Counted from the stretch's first letter, positions 21,352 to 34,115 are shown. The stretch: DNA of 64,000 nucleotides from Thinopyrum elongatum (GCA_011799875.1 CM022301.1:209705888-209769887), one strand, 5' to 3'. Program-made: numbers and translations. Notes: generated from the sequence alone by a model not told the origin.

Positions 21352-24300
21352 ATGGCCATGGATCCTCCTTCCCTAAACTTTGATCGAGGTAAAGAGTTCC
21401 AAATGTCCATGAGAAAGAAATTTGGTCATCCGGTTGTGTTTTCACCTGGTTTTCGGCAGAAAGAGTTTGTCTTGGTTGTCTCTTTTTGTCGTGCTCATTT
21501 CCGGTTGGATTTTCATACGGTCAGCATAGTTCTTCAGTCCTATTTTGGTGGTTATCCATAGGGTTTTAGAGTTCATCATTTCAAAGACAGGACTTTTATA
21601 TTCTCAGTGGCTTCAAAAGCAGTTGGGTTTGAGATTTACAACCAGGGTCGTATTGTTGAGAAAGATTTTGAGTTGGTTTTCTCGCTTTGGGGCGTGGGTG
21701 GACCAAATTGGCGCAGAGAAGAATTCTTGTTTTATAAAGAAGATGATGCATCTTGGACTCTGGTTGATCGCGGTGGATCACAAGCTTCCTCCGGTGATCA
21801 CCGCCGACCATCGGTCTTTTTGCGTCTAGCTGGTCGTCCAGAATCAAGCAATAATGGTGCCATTGAGAATAATGTTAATGTCACTTATGAGAGGTTTAAT
21901 GTTGGGAATCAATGTTCGGGTGCAGTACCGGATAAATCGCCCGCCAACGAGGCTCGTTCAAATTTTCGTACCCTCTGCTACGCGTGTGGGCATGTGGGCC
22001 ACTTTGCCAAAGAGTGCACCGAGAGGAGACTAACTGGGCTTTATCCATTTCTCCGGTTTGACTCTTTTCCAAGTCCACCAGAAGAGGCCTGGGCCCCTAG
22101 TGTGGTGAGTGATTGGTTCTGCTCGATTGGCCCGGCCCGTGTGGCTCAGCTCGTTGCTAATTTCAAGGAGCTGTGTATGGGTGCTTTTCCTAATTTCCAG
22201 CCGAGATTGGCACTTGCCTTCTCGGCTTCTCCAACTCTAAGCACTATTCATCCTCCTGCTCTCTGTTCCACCTCTGCTCCACCGCAGTCGAGGCTGCCAT
22301 TAGAAGCGACAACAAGGGTTTCTGCCTCCATGGCGAACATCCCGATTGATCCTCGCCCTTTCGTGCCCCAAGGGTATGAAATCCAGGAGGTGGAGGGATG
22401 CAATGGGGTTGCCCGAGTGGTTCTTCCTCATCGCCAGCACCGCCACGAAGACTGGGCCATCGCCTCCATCCACCCAATTCCGGTTGATGATACATTTCCA
22501 AACATTAGAGAGGTACTTGAAGATTTCATTGTTGTTGAAAAGCGTCTGGGTCTCAGAGATGTGCAGAGGTGTCCATTTGGTGATGCATATGTGCGCCTGA
22601 CGCGTGTTAGGGACAGAGATAAGCTTGTTCTTGATAGTCCGCATGAGTTCGGTGATGTTTTTATCTCTTTCTCCAAGCATGATGAGGGGAGAAATCACAG
22701 GAGGGTGCTTTTCAATCGAACAGTTTGGCTTCTGCTTACAGGTGTTCCTTTTGATTTTCGCAATACTGAGGATATTGCCAATGCTATTAGTCGATTTGGT
22801 TGGTTAATCTCCTGGGATAAGGAGGATGACCACATGGGCCGCATTGTGCTCAAAGCCAGAGTGATAAATCTCCAGATCATACCCAAAAGTGTCAGGTGGT
22901 CTGAGGGTGTTGTGTTTGAAGAAGATGGATGGTCATCTTCAGTTGAAGTGCTTTCAAGTGAGCTGCTGGGGGGTGGGCCTGCTGATGAGGACCCCATCCC
23001 TCCTGACAATATGGACCCCCATCCACTGCCTGAAAATGCAGTGAAAAATCAAGGATTTCACCAGCAGGCCATGAATAATGATCTAGAAGATAACCTTGAG
23101 GAAGGTGAATGGGAACAAGATGGTAACTGGGGGCAACAGCCAGCTGCTCCTGATGCTCCTCTCCATGATCTACTTGATGCTGTGCAGCAAGAGGAGCTAG
23201 CCTGGGAAGATGGTGAAGAGCTGCTCCCTGCAGTTAGCAACAGTAGACTATCTTCAGACATGTCTTTTTCAGAAGAAGAGAATTCAAACATCTTGGGCAA
23301 TATTCTTCCAGTTGCAGTGGTAGTTGAAGCTCCTATTATGCAGGCCCCAGTCCCTCAACCTGTCATTGTGATTGCTAATGTGCTGCAAAATATTATTCAA
23401 GCTTATCAGTCAGATGATGAGGAGATGGAACCCCTGCAGATTGCTGAAATGAATGTGATTGGGGAGATGGAACCTATACAAAATGAGGAAAACTTGCAAC
23501 TCAATGGTGCTGCTGTGACACAGATTGAGAGTTTGGCTGCCCCTGAAGCTAGCCATGATGCTACTCCTCTTGATACTGCAGTAATGCTTAAGGTTGCTTC
23601 TGAACTTGGTGACAATAAAGATGAGACTATCAATAATACTGACAATGTAGTGATGCCTACTGCTGAGGATAATGAGATTGCAATCACTTCAACTACTGAG
23701 ACAGAGACAATATAAATGCTGCTATTCCTGATTATGTGAACACCAACAGAGGAAGCTCTGTTGTGACTTCTAGTTGTGAAGAGTTGAAGGCTGACCTAGG
23801 AGGTAAATGGGTTTAGGACATCAATGGTCTATTTGATCTTGTCCCTTCTGTGTTGGGCTTAAAAATATTCGGTTAAATGCCCTTGCTAATAATGAAACTG
23901 CAATATCTGAAGAAGGCCTTCTCATTTGGAAACAACATTTTGCAGAGCCCCCCAAGGATGCTGGAAAAACCTTTTATGTCAGCATTCTTGTAAGTTGGTT
24001 TAATTTCATTGTGCACCTTCTCATGACACCAGATAAATTTGGATGGACTGTTCACATGTTAAAATCGCCTATGTGGGAACTGTTAGCTCAAACTGAAGGA
24101 CTTGGTAAAGCTATCTTATTTCATATTCCTGATAAATGTTCTACTACTCATGCTCCTGTTTATCAGATGAGTGTGGATGAGAGCAATCAAACCCCAAGGA
24201 AGAATAAGGAAAATGAAGGGGACTATTCCAATCAGATTGATTTGGAATCTCAAGCTCTCCTGTAGCCTTTTGGAACAGAAAACACCAAGAAAAGGAGAGG

Positions 24301-24592
24301 TGGAAAAACTCCTCTTGTGGAAAGTGAGGTAAGGAGGAGTGACAGGATTAAACAAGATAATGCTGGTTTCAAGAGGAACTCTTGTTCAAATACTAAATGT
24401 TTACCTTGTAATGCTGCCCCTCCAATTGCTCAAAAAACAGTAGTTAAGAATCTTACTACTACTTTTTGCAAGGTGGCTGACCAAGAACTGGAGGCCAAAC
24501 TGGCAAAGAAACCAAAGAGGAGGATGGGAGAGGAGATGGCCAAGATGAACTTGCTCATGGGAGAAGAAGACACATCAAAAACCTCCAAATGA
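21352..24592 (+). pseudogene. LINE ORF1 (RNA-binding, DUF4283-like and CCHC zinc knuckle)
   Basis: Start at the ATG at 21352, same frame as the 702-codon stretch 21607-23715. A TAG at 21559-21561 interrupts it after residue 69. A CCHC knuckle, CYACGHVGHFAKEC, is at residues 209-222. The middle (22330-22930) resembles the DUF4283-type domain of plant LINE ORF1 proteins. The rest is acidic. A frameshift near 23720-23880 moves the C-terminal part into another frame (SWFNFIVHLL, then VRRSDRIKQDNAG), with a stop at 24263-24265 and the end at 24590-24592. ORF1 proteins bind LINE RNA and aid target-primed reverse transcription. The first ATG is chosen because the N-terminal sequence continues the conserved domain. 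Confidence 0.82.
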
Positions 24593-24964
24593 TTGCACAC
24601 CCCATTATGAAAGTGGTCAGGGAGGAGGCTCTTTTCAGAAGCTATTTAAGCATAGTGTTGGATGTAATGGTTATATTTGTAATGTCTGCTACTTCTTAGT
24701 TTGTAATTATATGCTACTTGTGGACCTGTTCCTGTTGGAGGATAATGCTCTATATGCTAAGGGTATTTTGCTACTTACTGCTGGACAGTAGTGCTTGGAA
24801 GTTTTAGTTGCATTGTATGAATTGGGTGTCCTGTTACTCTATGTTCTTTTGGGCTATTAGATGGTCCTTACTTCATGGCAGAAATTGGAAATGCATTTTT
24901 GCTTTCACTCTGTTGGATCAAGTGATGGAATTTGGTCCTAGGCTGTTATTTTCCTCTGATTGTA

Positions 24965-27900
24965 ATGAATAACACAACAAAGAATTGGAATATCCTTAAT
25001 TGGAACATTAGGGGGATGAATTCTGAGAAAAAATGGCTGGCTCTTAGGCAAAAAATAGAAGAAAGTGATTGTGCAATTCTATGTTTGCAAGAGACAAAAA
25101 GGGAAGAGATAGGTACTACTTGTTTAAGAAACTTTGTCCAGCAAGAATTAACAAGTTTGCATATTTACCATCAATTAGAGCTTCAGGGGGACTCTTGGTT
25201 GCTTGGAATGGCTCTTTATTTGAAGGAGAGGTCATCTCCCAAAACAGGTTTTCTCTATCATTATAATTCACAAGCTTACAATCAAATCAGGCTTGGATCC
25301 TCACAAATATTTATGGCCCTTGTGAAGTGCAAGACAAAATTGAGTTCGTCACTTGGTTTCACAATATTCACATGCCCCTTGATACAGACTGGATTATAAT
25401 GGGTGACTTTAACTTTATTAGGTCCCCTACAGACAGAAACATACCAGGTGGGGATGTTAATGAGATGCTATTATTCAATGAAGCAATCAGTAATCAAGGA
25501 TTGGTGGAGCTACCCCTTCATGGGAGAAAATCCACTTGGAGCAACATGCAACAAAATCCACTTCTGGAAAAGTTGGACTGGTTTTTTACCTCTGCCTCAT
25601 GGATGACCTCCTTCCCAAACACTACTATGCTTCCTCTTGCCAAGCCAATTTCTGATCACCTGCCATGTGTCATCAAAATAGGCACTGCTATTCCAAAAGC
25701 AAAAGTGTTCAGATTTGAAAACTATTGGCTACAACATTCTAATTTTAAGTAAGTAGTAGCTGCTGCTTGGAATATTCCAGTTGGAAATATGGATGTTGCA
25801 AAGACTATTAATGCAAAATTCAAAAACCTTAGAAGAGCTCTCAAACTCTGGGCTAGATCACTCTCTTGTCTGAAGACCCAAATTGCTGCTATCAATGAGG
25901 TTATATTCCTCCTAGATCTCTTTGAAGAATACAGAGACTTAGGAGAATTTGAATGGAACTGTAGACTGGTCCTCAAAGAGCACCTCCTCATTCTTCTTAA
26001 AAATCAAAAGATTTATTGGAAACAAAGGGGGAAGATTGAAGGAATTAAATTTGGGGATGAGAATACAAATTTTTTCCGTACCAAGGCTACCATTAATCAT
26101 AGGCACAATCATATTGCTGTCATCCAAAATGAAGACCAGGTAGATATTGCAGAGCATGCTGGGAAAGCAGCAATTCTTTGGGAAGCCTTCAAGAAAAGAT
26201 TGGGGACCTCTGAGCAAACAAATATGCACTTTTATCTGGCATCCCTATATGAGCCTCCTTCTGATACATCGATCTTTCATGATTTGGAGATACCTTTCAC
26301 TAAGGAGGAAATTAATGATGTGGTCAAGGAGCTACCAAATGACAAATCTCTTGGACCAGATGGATTTAACAATGAATTTTTCAAGGCCTGTTGGGAGATC
26401 ATCAAAGTGGATGTTTTCAGATTAATTAATGATTTTCATGCTGGTCAATTGTCTCTAGAAAGCATCAATACCTCCTACATCACCCTCATTCCTAAAGGGC
26501 CAACTCCTCTAACTCCAAGTGACTATAGGCCAATTTCACTCTTGAACTGTTGTTTAAAACTCATTACTAAGCTATTGGCAAATAGACTCTAGAAAGTGAT
26601 CCTGTCTTTGGTACATATTAACCAATATGGTTTTCTCAAGGAAAGGGCCATCCATGACTGCTTAGGATGGGCCTATGAGTATTTGCACCAATGTCACAAA
26701 TCCAAAGAAGAAATAATTGTACTTAAACTGGATTTTGAGAAAGCTAATCTATTTTGGAGATTCTAAGAGCTAAAGGTTTTGGGGAAAGATGGATCTATTG
26801 GATTAATATGCTCTTTACATCTGCTTCATCTGCTGTCATGCTGAATGGGGTCCCTGGGAAGAAATTTTATTGTGTCAGAGGAGTAAGGCAGGGGATCCTT
26901 TATCTCCTCTGTTGTTTGTGCTAGCTGTTGATCTGCTTCAATCAGTGCTTAACAAGGCCATGCAAATGGGGCTTCTAAATCCTCCTTTGCAAGTAAATTC
27001 ATGTCCTGACTTCCCCATTGTCCAATATGCTGATGATACATTGGTAATTCTTCAAGCAGATGCTAAACAGCTTCATTGTCTTAAAGCTCTCCTTCATACC
27101 TTTGCTGAATCCACTGGTCTTAAGGTGAACTATCACAAATCTAGTCTCATTCCAATCAATGTTCCTGATGACAAAGTAGAAATACTGGCAAACACCTTCT
27201 ACTGTAAGAAAGAGATTTTTCCTCTTAATTACCTGGGGGTGCCTTTGGGGCTGCACAAACCTATTGTGGAACAATGCTTACCTTTGGTCAACAGGATAGC
27301 AAAAAAGCTGATGGGTTTGTCCTCCTTCATGACCTTGGCTGGTAGAGTTTTATTGGTCAAATCAGTCCATAATTCTTTGATCATATATTTCATGGGCTGT
27401 CTTGATGTACCTGTGACCATTAAAAATCGAGTCATCAAATATTTGAGACATTGTCTTTGGAGGGGACCTGATCTAGAGGGTCACAGACCAGCTATGGTTG
27501 CCTAGAATACTGTTTGTAGGCCAAAGGATCAAGGAGGGTTAGGGGTGTTGGATATCTTTGTGCAAAATAAAGCATTGCTTTTGAAGAACCTTCACAAGTT
27601 TTACAACAGACTAGATATTCCATGGGTCAACCTAATCTGGGAATCTTACTATAGTAATGGTTCTTTGCCTGGAAATAACTGGATTGGATCATTCTGGTGG
27701 AAAGCTAATCTGAAACTCTTGGATAATTATAAATCCATGGCAAGATGCAATGTGGGTGATGGTAGAAGTGTCCTTTTCTGGTCCGGTCTATGGCACACAG
27801 ACTGTCTGCAAAATTTGCTTCCCCACCTCTTCTCTTTTGCCAAAGACCAGCACTATTCTCTGAATACTGTCATACAACTTGAATACTTAGAGGACTTGCT

Positions 27901-28565
27901 CCACTTGCCTCTCACTATAGAAGCTTATGAGGAATTTGAAGCTCTAGAAGATATTTGTGAAGATATTAGAAGATCAGAGTATCTGGATTGCAAAGACACA
28001 TGGAGTTACATTTGGGGCAATGAGAAATTTTCAGTAGCAAAGGCTTATAGAACAATGATGGGAACAAGATTGGTGCCTCAGCAGTTTCAATGGATTTGGA
28101 ATAGCTCCTGCCAACCAAAACATAAGGTGTTTTTTCTGGAGATTGCTTCATGACAGGCTAAACACAAGAAACTTATTAAGAAGGAAAACCTTTGTGCTGC
28201 AGAACTACAACTGTGCCATTCACAATTGCCAGCAAGAGGAAACTCTCCAACACCTCTTTTGGACCTGTCCTTTTGCCTCACAATGTTGGGATCACCTTTG
28301 TCCTACTAGACAAACTAATGTTTCAGTATTGGAAGCTTTTGCAGATCTAAAGAAGCAACTGCAACTTCCTTTCTTTATGGAAATCATCATTTTGGTTGCC
28401 TGGGCTATTTGGATCACTAGGAATAATTTTATCTTCGAAAACATTCAGCCCAACCTTCAGAGATGGAAAGATACATTCAAGACAGAACTGCATCACCTCA
28501 AGTTCAGAATCAAGAGAAAGCATCATAGGGATTTCTCTCAATGGCTAGACCATCTGCCTTTCTGA
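24965..28565 (+). pseudogene. LINE ORF2 (endonuclease, reverse transcriptase, zf-RVT), decayed
   Basis: ATG at 24965 opens the endonuclease (NWNIRGMN, then CLQETK, Mg-binding Glu). A frameshift near 25110 moves to the frame with GDFNFI and SDHLP, the other endonuclease signatures. Stops occur at 25750-25752 and 26590-26592. Reverse transcriptase motifs are LGPDGF, DYRPISLLN, then, after a small deletion near 26745 and a 1-nt deletion near 26890, GDPLSPLLF and the catalytic QYADD at about 27026. A frameshift near 28140 precedes the C-terminal Cys-rich zf-RVT region (WTCPFASQCW), ending at 28563-28565. This protein would nick DNA and copy LINE RNA. It is beyond activity. Confidence 0.9.
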
Positions 28566-28755
28566 TTGCTTTGTTGCCCTCTTTGCAACCTCTTGCTTAG
28601 CTTAGTTGTATAGTTCTTTGCCCTTTCTTTCTTTCTTTCTTTTTCTTCTTCTCTCTCTTTCTGGCTTATCTCAAGCCATGTAAACAGCTATAGACCTTTT
28701 TTTATATTAATAAAGATTGCAGTGGGGTATTGCCCTACTGTGTATAGTCAAAAAA
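28566..28755 (+). other. LINE 3' untranslated region and A-rich end
   Basis: Contains a (CTTT)n pyrimidine tract at about 28622-28660, a polyadenylation signal AATAAA at about 28709-28715 and ends in a short A run just before the target duplication. Confidence 0.8.
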
Positions 28756-28772
28756 ATAATAGGCTGAATCCT

Positions 28773-29461
28773 GTATACTAGGTTAAACATATTTACAAAA
28801 ACAGAACAAGTCGAGTTCATACCCGTTTCTCCCTGCCACAACCAGTTCATCAAATATCGTCATTATTGCCTTTCACTTGCACGACCGAATGACATGAAAA
28901 TAATAATAGTGCAAAAGGGTCATGGACTAAGCTGGAATCTGCAATCATTTTATTCAAAGGAGAACACAAGGTAATTTGGGCTCTTTGTTAGATCAACAAT
29001 AATGCATATGAGAGCCACTCAACAATTTCATCGTGGTCTTCTCCTTGGTATGACTCAATAATCAGAAAAGAAATTCAGAGAAACACACTGAAATATTTTT
29101 GGAGTTCTTGGTTTTTCTGAAAGAAAGCAAATTAAAGGAAAAACAAAAACGAGACAAACTATTTACACGAGAAAGCTCCCAACAGGCAAGAAGAAGAATA
29201 AGGAAATCTTTTTGGGTTTTCTTTCAATACTACAGCTAATTAAACTAAAAAGAGAAACCGAAAAGAAGTAGGAAATATTTTTTTTGTATTTTCTCAAAGT
29301 TTTTCAAACACACAGGAAGAAAGCGAGAAAATAAAACTAGCATGGATAATACAATTAAAAAGTGTGGACACCAACAACTGGAATGAGATGTGAGGACATG
29401 AATGTAATGTTGGTGGAAATACGTACTCCCCCAAGCTTAGGCTTTTGGCCTAGCTTGGTAA
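28773..29461 (-). other. Athila-like 3' non-coding region, continued
   Basis: Resumes exactly where the LINE interrupted it. A second copy of the CCCCCAAGCTTAGGC phrase at about 29427-29443 echoes the polypurine tract next to the LTR. Otherwise no coding frame. Confidence 0.6.
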
Positions 29462-30481
29462 TCACCACTCGAAGAAGTCATCAGATCCCACGTTGAAGTG
29501 CTGGGGAGTGGGCACCTGAGGGTCCCGCTCCTGAGGTTCCTCCTCTGCTACTGCCTAGGCATTCCGGTAGGCAATGATGTCCTCACGCATGATCCTGTAT
29601 CCGCCCGTGGCAATAGAATCAAACAAAGCAGGTGCAGGCTATGAGATAACATCACGAGTGATTTCGCTAAAGACTAGGTTATAAGGAACAGCTAAAGTAG
29701 TTTTCTCGCCATCAATAAAGTGACGATGTGCCATAGCCTGGCGATCTAAATAAACCTTGGGCAAGGGATAATCATGGTGGTGTATCTGAACGTTAAAGTG
29801 ACTCGCTAAACGAGTAGCATAAATACCGCCATGAATTTTACCCTTGGACCTGTTAATGTGGAGGCGACGTGCCACAATAGCTCCCAAGCTATAAGTGTTA
29901 TCGCCGTAAAGTGCACGGCGTAAGACAGCAAAATCTGGGTCACTGAGTGCACCAACCTTCTCTCTAGCAAGTAAACACTTCGCAATGAATAGAGCAAAAT
30001 AATGCACAGAAGGAAAATGCAAGCTAGTGGCGGTGACACCCGACACCCCTCTCTCATCCCCCACTGTCAAAGTGTGGTAAAAACCATCAAACTCTGCGGG
30101 CCTAGGTTCTCTCAAATCCCCATCAGAAGGGATCAAGCATATGTCACAAAATTCAGTGAGTGGTATCTGATGGGTTTCAGCATATAAATTAAACTGCACC
30201 TCAGGAGGGTTATTCCTACTTATGAAATGAAAACTTTGCACAAAGGAATTTGCGAGGAGATGATATTGTTCACACTCAGCTGCGATGAAGTCGATGAGGC
30301 TGGCATTAGCAGCAAATTATGCAAACTCTTGACGGATTCCGGCTCCATCCATGAATGGGTTGTGCGGCCATTCACACGGCCGTACCTCCGCCATTCTCCG
30401 GGTGCGGAGGTCATTATCCGACGACTCCCCAATAACTCCCTTGGAGTTATTCTTGGAAGCAAACTTCCTAAAGAAACTCAT
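29462..30481 (-). pseudogene. Extra ORF of the Athila-like element (339 residues, three nonsense codons)
   Basis: One unbroken frame of 340 codons from the ATG at 30481 to TGA at 29462-29464, interrupted only by TAA at 30317-30319, TAG at 29639-29641 and TAG at 29555-29557; the last two look like CAG-to-TAG changes. The N terminus is Lys/Ser-rich (MSFFRKFASK), the centre has FHFISRNNPPEVQFNLY and HFNVQIHHHDYPLP, and the C terminus ends in DDFFEW. It recurs in Triticeae gypsy elements but I know no function. A 3' splice-site candidate lies 7 nt upstream of the ATG, implying expression from a spliced transcript. No membrane segment is evident. Confidence 0.65.
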
Positions 30482-31268
30482 CTTTTTCCTATGAACAAAA
30501 TTATGAAAAAAAATTAGTCCACAAATTTTTTCTCAACAAAACTTCACAAGATTGATAGAAACTACTCATAGGGATGCATAGAGGCCATATCAAGCATTCA
30601 AACTACTTAGAACTCTAAGAATTCAACATGCAAGCTCATCTGCAGTAACACCAAGAGCAGCTAATTATTCAAAATATAAACCACTAAGACAAAAACTAAT
30701 TGGACCAATGGAGGAGTCACATACCAAGTAGCAATCCCCCAAAATAGTTTCGGAAATGGAGCTTCGAGCAAAGAGATCAAAATCCGCGGGTTTGAGAGCA
30801 AGAACACGGGGGGAAGAGCAATGGTGAATTTTTTCTGGAGGTAGGTGATGACATGGGCTAAAGAGATAAGTGAGGGGGCCCATGTGGGGACCACAACCCA
30901 CCAGGGCACGCCTGGGGCTACTGGCGCGCCCAGGTGGGTTGTGCCCACCTGGTGCACCCCCCTCTGATGTTATTTGCATCAAAAATTCAGAAATATTCAG
31001 AAAAAATCGTATTAAATTTTCAGTGCATTCTGAGAACTTATATTTTTGGGTCATTTTTTTATTGCACGGGAAATTCGGAAAACAGATAAAACATGGCATT
31101 TTATTTTATTTAACTATGAAAAATAGAAAATAAAAGTAAGGACACAAGGTAGTGGCTACTAAATTCATCAACTTCATACCTCCCAAAAGTGATCCATTAA
31201 TAAGGTTGATCAAGTCTTATTAAAAACCACCTTCGATTAGCATGAAACCGAAGAACTTTCGTAAAACA
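30482..31268 (-). promoter_or_regulatory. Leader with 236-nt intron candidate upstream of the extra ORF
   Basis: On the minus strand, CTACTTG|GTATGTG (donor G at 30724) and TTTTGTTCATAG|G (acceptor AG at 30489-30490) define a plausible 236-nt plant intron ending 7 nt before the ATG at 30481. Upstream at about 30885-30960 is a G/C-rich inverted repeat built on CCCACCTGG/CCAGGTGGG, similar to one in this element's LTR (19445-19530). No TATA box is obvious. No coding frame is present. Confidence 0.5.
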
Positions 31269-34037
31269 CTAAGTTACCTCAACGGGGATATGCATTTCCC
31301 CAACGATAAGTATATCATATTTCTTTTTGGCAGTAGGAAGAGGTAGTTGAAAACTTCCAATAGTGATTGTCGGAGATTTTTCAATAACATTAATACCATT
31401 CACTTGGAATTGTTTCTTCAGAAAGTGCACTGTATGCTCGTTACCATTTATATGAAAAGTGACCTTGCTTTTATTACAGTCAATAACAGCCCCTGCAGTA
31501 TTCAAAAAGGGTCTACCAAGGATAATCGACATGTTGTCATCCTCGGGCATCTCAAGTATAGCAAAGTCAGTTAAGATAGTAACATTTGCAACAATAACGG
31601 GCACATCCTCACAAATACCGATAGGTATGCCAGTTGATTTGTCAGCCATTTGCAAAGATATTTCAGTAGGTGTGAGTTTATTCAAATCAAGTCTTTTATA
31701 TAAAGAGAAAGGCATAACACTAACACCAGCTCCTAAATCACACAAAGCAGTTTTCACATAATTTCTTTTGATGGAGCAAGGTATAGTTGGTATTCTCGAA
31801 TCTCCAAGTTTTTTAGGTACTCCATCCTTAAAAGAATAATTAGCAAGCATGGTGGAGATTTCAGCTTCCGGTATTTTTCTCTTGTTGGTAATGATGTCTT
31901 TCATGTATTTTGCATAAGGGGCCATTTTTAAGATATCCGTCAAGCGGGTACGCAAAAAGACTGGCCTAATCATTTCAGCAAAGCGTTCAAATTCTTCATC
32001 ATCTTTGTTCTTAATTGATTTAGGTGGAAAGGGCATAGGTTTTTGAACCCATGGTTCTCTTTCCTTACCATGTTTTCTAGCAACAAAGTCTCTTTTATCA
32101 TAAATTTTATTTTTAGGTTGTGGGTTATCAAGATCAACAGCTGGTTCTTTATTATTTGTTTGAGCGTCTTCATGAACCTCATCATTATCTTTTTCATTAT
32201 CAGTAGGTGAGTGTTCATTACCAGATTGAGTTTCAGCATTAGAAAAAGATACGTCTTTATTAGCATCAGGAGGTTTTTCTATTTCAGGTTCACTAGAGGC
32301 ATGCAAAGTCCTATCATTTTTCTTTTTCTTTTTCTTTTTGGAAGGACTAGGTGCATTAGTGTTAATTCTTTGAGAGTCTTGTTCAATTCTTTTTGGGTGT
32401 CCCTGAGGGTAAAGTGGTTCCCGAGTCATTCTACCTCCTCTAGTCATTACTCTGACAGCATGATCATTGATGTTATTGTTCATTTCATCAAGCAATTCCT
32501 TTTGAGATTTAGCAACTTGTTCTAGTTGAGTTTGAACCATAGAGGCATGCTTTCCTACTCCTCTAACATCATTGGTAATTCTAAATAACAAGTCACTCAA
32601 GCAAGCAATCATATCAGAGTTGTATTTCAATTGTTTCATAACATTTGCATTGAAGTGATCTTGTTTTCTAATGTAGTTATCAAACTCATAAAGGCATTGC
32701 CTAGGATGCATATTATAAGTATTGTCATTGTCATCGAATTTGATTAAAGAATTTACCTCTACCACCTTGGGTGGTGTTGTATCAAGCCCATGTATTTCTT
32801 CAATAGGAGGTACATTTTTGACATCCTCAGCCTTAATACCTTTTTCCTTCATAGATTTCTTTGCCTCTTGCATATCTTCGGGACTGAGATAGAAGATACC
32901 CCTCTTCTTCGGAGTGGGCTTATGCGGTAGTTCAGGAAGAGTCCAATCATCATAATTTTTCAATATGTTATTCAATAATTCCTCAGCTTGTTCAACAGTT
33001 CATTCCCTAAAAACACAACCAGCACAACTATCTAGGAAGTCCCTAGAAGCATCGGTTATTCCATTATAGAAGATATCAAGTATTTCATTTTTCTTGAGAG
33101 GATGATCAGGCAAAGCATTAAGCAATTGGAGAAGCCTCCCCCAAGCTTGTGGGAGACTCTCTTCTTCAATTTGCACAAAGTTAAATATTTCCTGTAAGGC
33201 AGCTTGTTTCTTATGAGCAGGAAAATATTTTTCAGAGAAGTAATAAATCATATCCTAGGGACTACGCACACAACCAAGAGCAAGAGTATTATACCAAGTC
33301 TTAGCATCACCCTTTAATGAGAATGGAAATTACTTAAGGATATAATAATAGCGAATTTTCTCTTCATGAGCAAAAAGGGTGGCTATGTCATTCAACTTAG
33401 TAAGATGTGCCACAAAAATTTCAGTTTCATAACCATGGAAAGGATAAGATTCAACCAGAGTAATTAACTCTGGGTCTACAGATAATTCATAATCCTTATC
33501 ATCAACAAAGATAGGTGAAGTAGCAAACTTAGGATCACATTTCATTCTAGCATTCAAAGGTTTTTCTTTCAGTTTGCATAATAATTTCTTAAGATCATCC
33601 CTATCATTGCAAGCAAGAAAGTCTCTAGTTGTCTCCTCATCCATAACATAACCTTCCGGTATCATAGGCAATTCATATCTAGGAGAACTAGATCTAATAG
33701 GTGTTTCAAGATTTTCAGTTTCAAGCTCTTCATCAGTTTCAGTGATCTAATCAGTTTCAATAATTTCATTCTCTTTAGATCTTGCTATTTGTTCATCAAG
33801 AAATTCACCTAGTGCCACATCATCATCAAGCAAGGTACTAGCATCATCATAAGCATTATCCATAGCAGAAGTAGCATCATCAATGACTTGCGACATAATA
33901 GGATTAATAGCATGTGGTGGCGTTGCAAGTCTACTCAAAACAGAAGGTGAATCAAGTGCAGAGTGTGATGGCAGTTCTTTACCTCCCCTCGTCCTAGAGG
34001 GAACGATCATGGTTTTAGTATCCATCAGATTCTTCAT
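31269..34037 (-). pseudogene. Athila-like gag-protease, one frame, four nonsense codons
   Basis: A single 923-codon frame from the ATG at 34037 to 31269. It is broken by stops at 33747-33749, 33330-33332, 33252-33254 and 33000-33002 and nowhere shifted. Gag motifs include FPFSLKGDAKTWYN and EKYFPAHKK, then a Lys-rich, low-complexity linker (32300-32340). The retroviral-type aspartic protease is near the C terminus with CDLGAGVSVMP, the DLGA variant usual for Athila, and IILGRPFLNTAGA. It would make the particle and its protease. The reading stops after the protease; reverse transcriptase does not follow. Some of the stops look like C-to-T changes in CAG or CGA codons. Confidence 0.85.
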
Positions 34038-34086
34038 AGTGATGATTTGATAATAATCCCAAGTGACTCAACAAATATAGCTATGC

Positions 34087-34104
34087 TCCCCAGCAACGGC
34101 ACCA
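34087..34104 (-). other. Primer-binding site, tRNA-Asp type
   Basis: The plus strand TCCCCAGCAACGGCACCA matches the 3' end of plant tRNA-Asp (TCCCCGGCAACGGCGCCA) with two G-to-A differences, both explainable by deamination on the other strand. It lies 11 nt from the LTR. tRNA-Asp priming is usual for Athila-type elements. Confidence 0.85.
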
Positions 34105-34115
34105 GAAAAAGGTCT

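Larger units (their letters stand above)
21171..28755 (+). mobile_element. L1-type LINE retrotransposon, full length but inactive (7.6 kb)
   Basis: Bounded by 17-bp duplications, with a G/C-rich 5' untranslated region (21171-21351), ORF1 with a CCHC knuckle, ORF2 with endonuclease, reverse transcriptase and a Cys/His zf-RVT region, and a short A-rich 3' end after AATAAA. Inserted into the 3' internal region of the minus-strand Athila-like element, in the opposite sense. The near-perfect duplications suggest a moderate age; several frame breaks show that it is dead. Confidence 0.93.
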
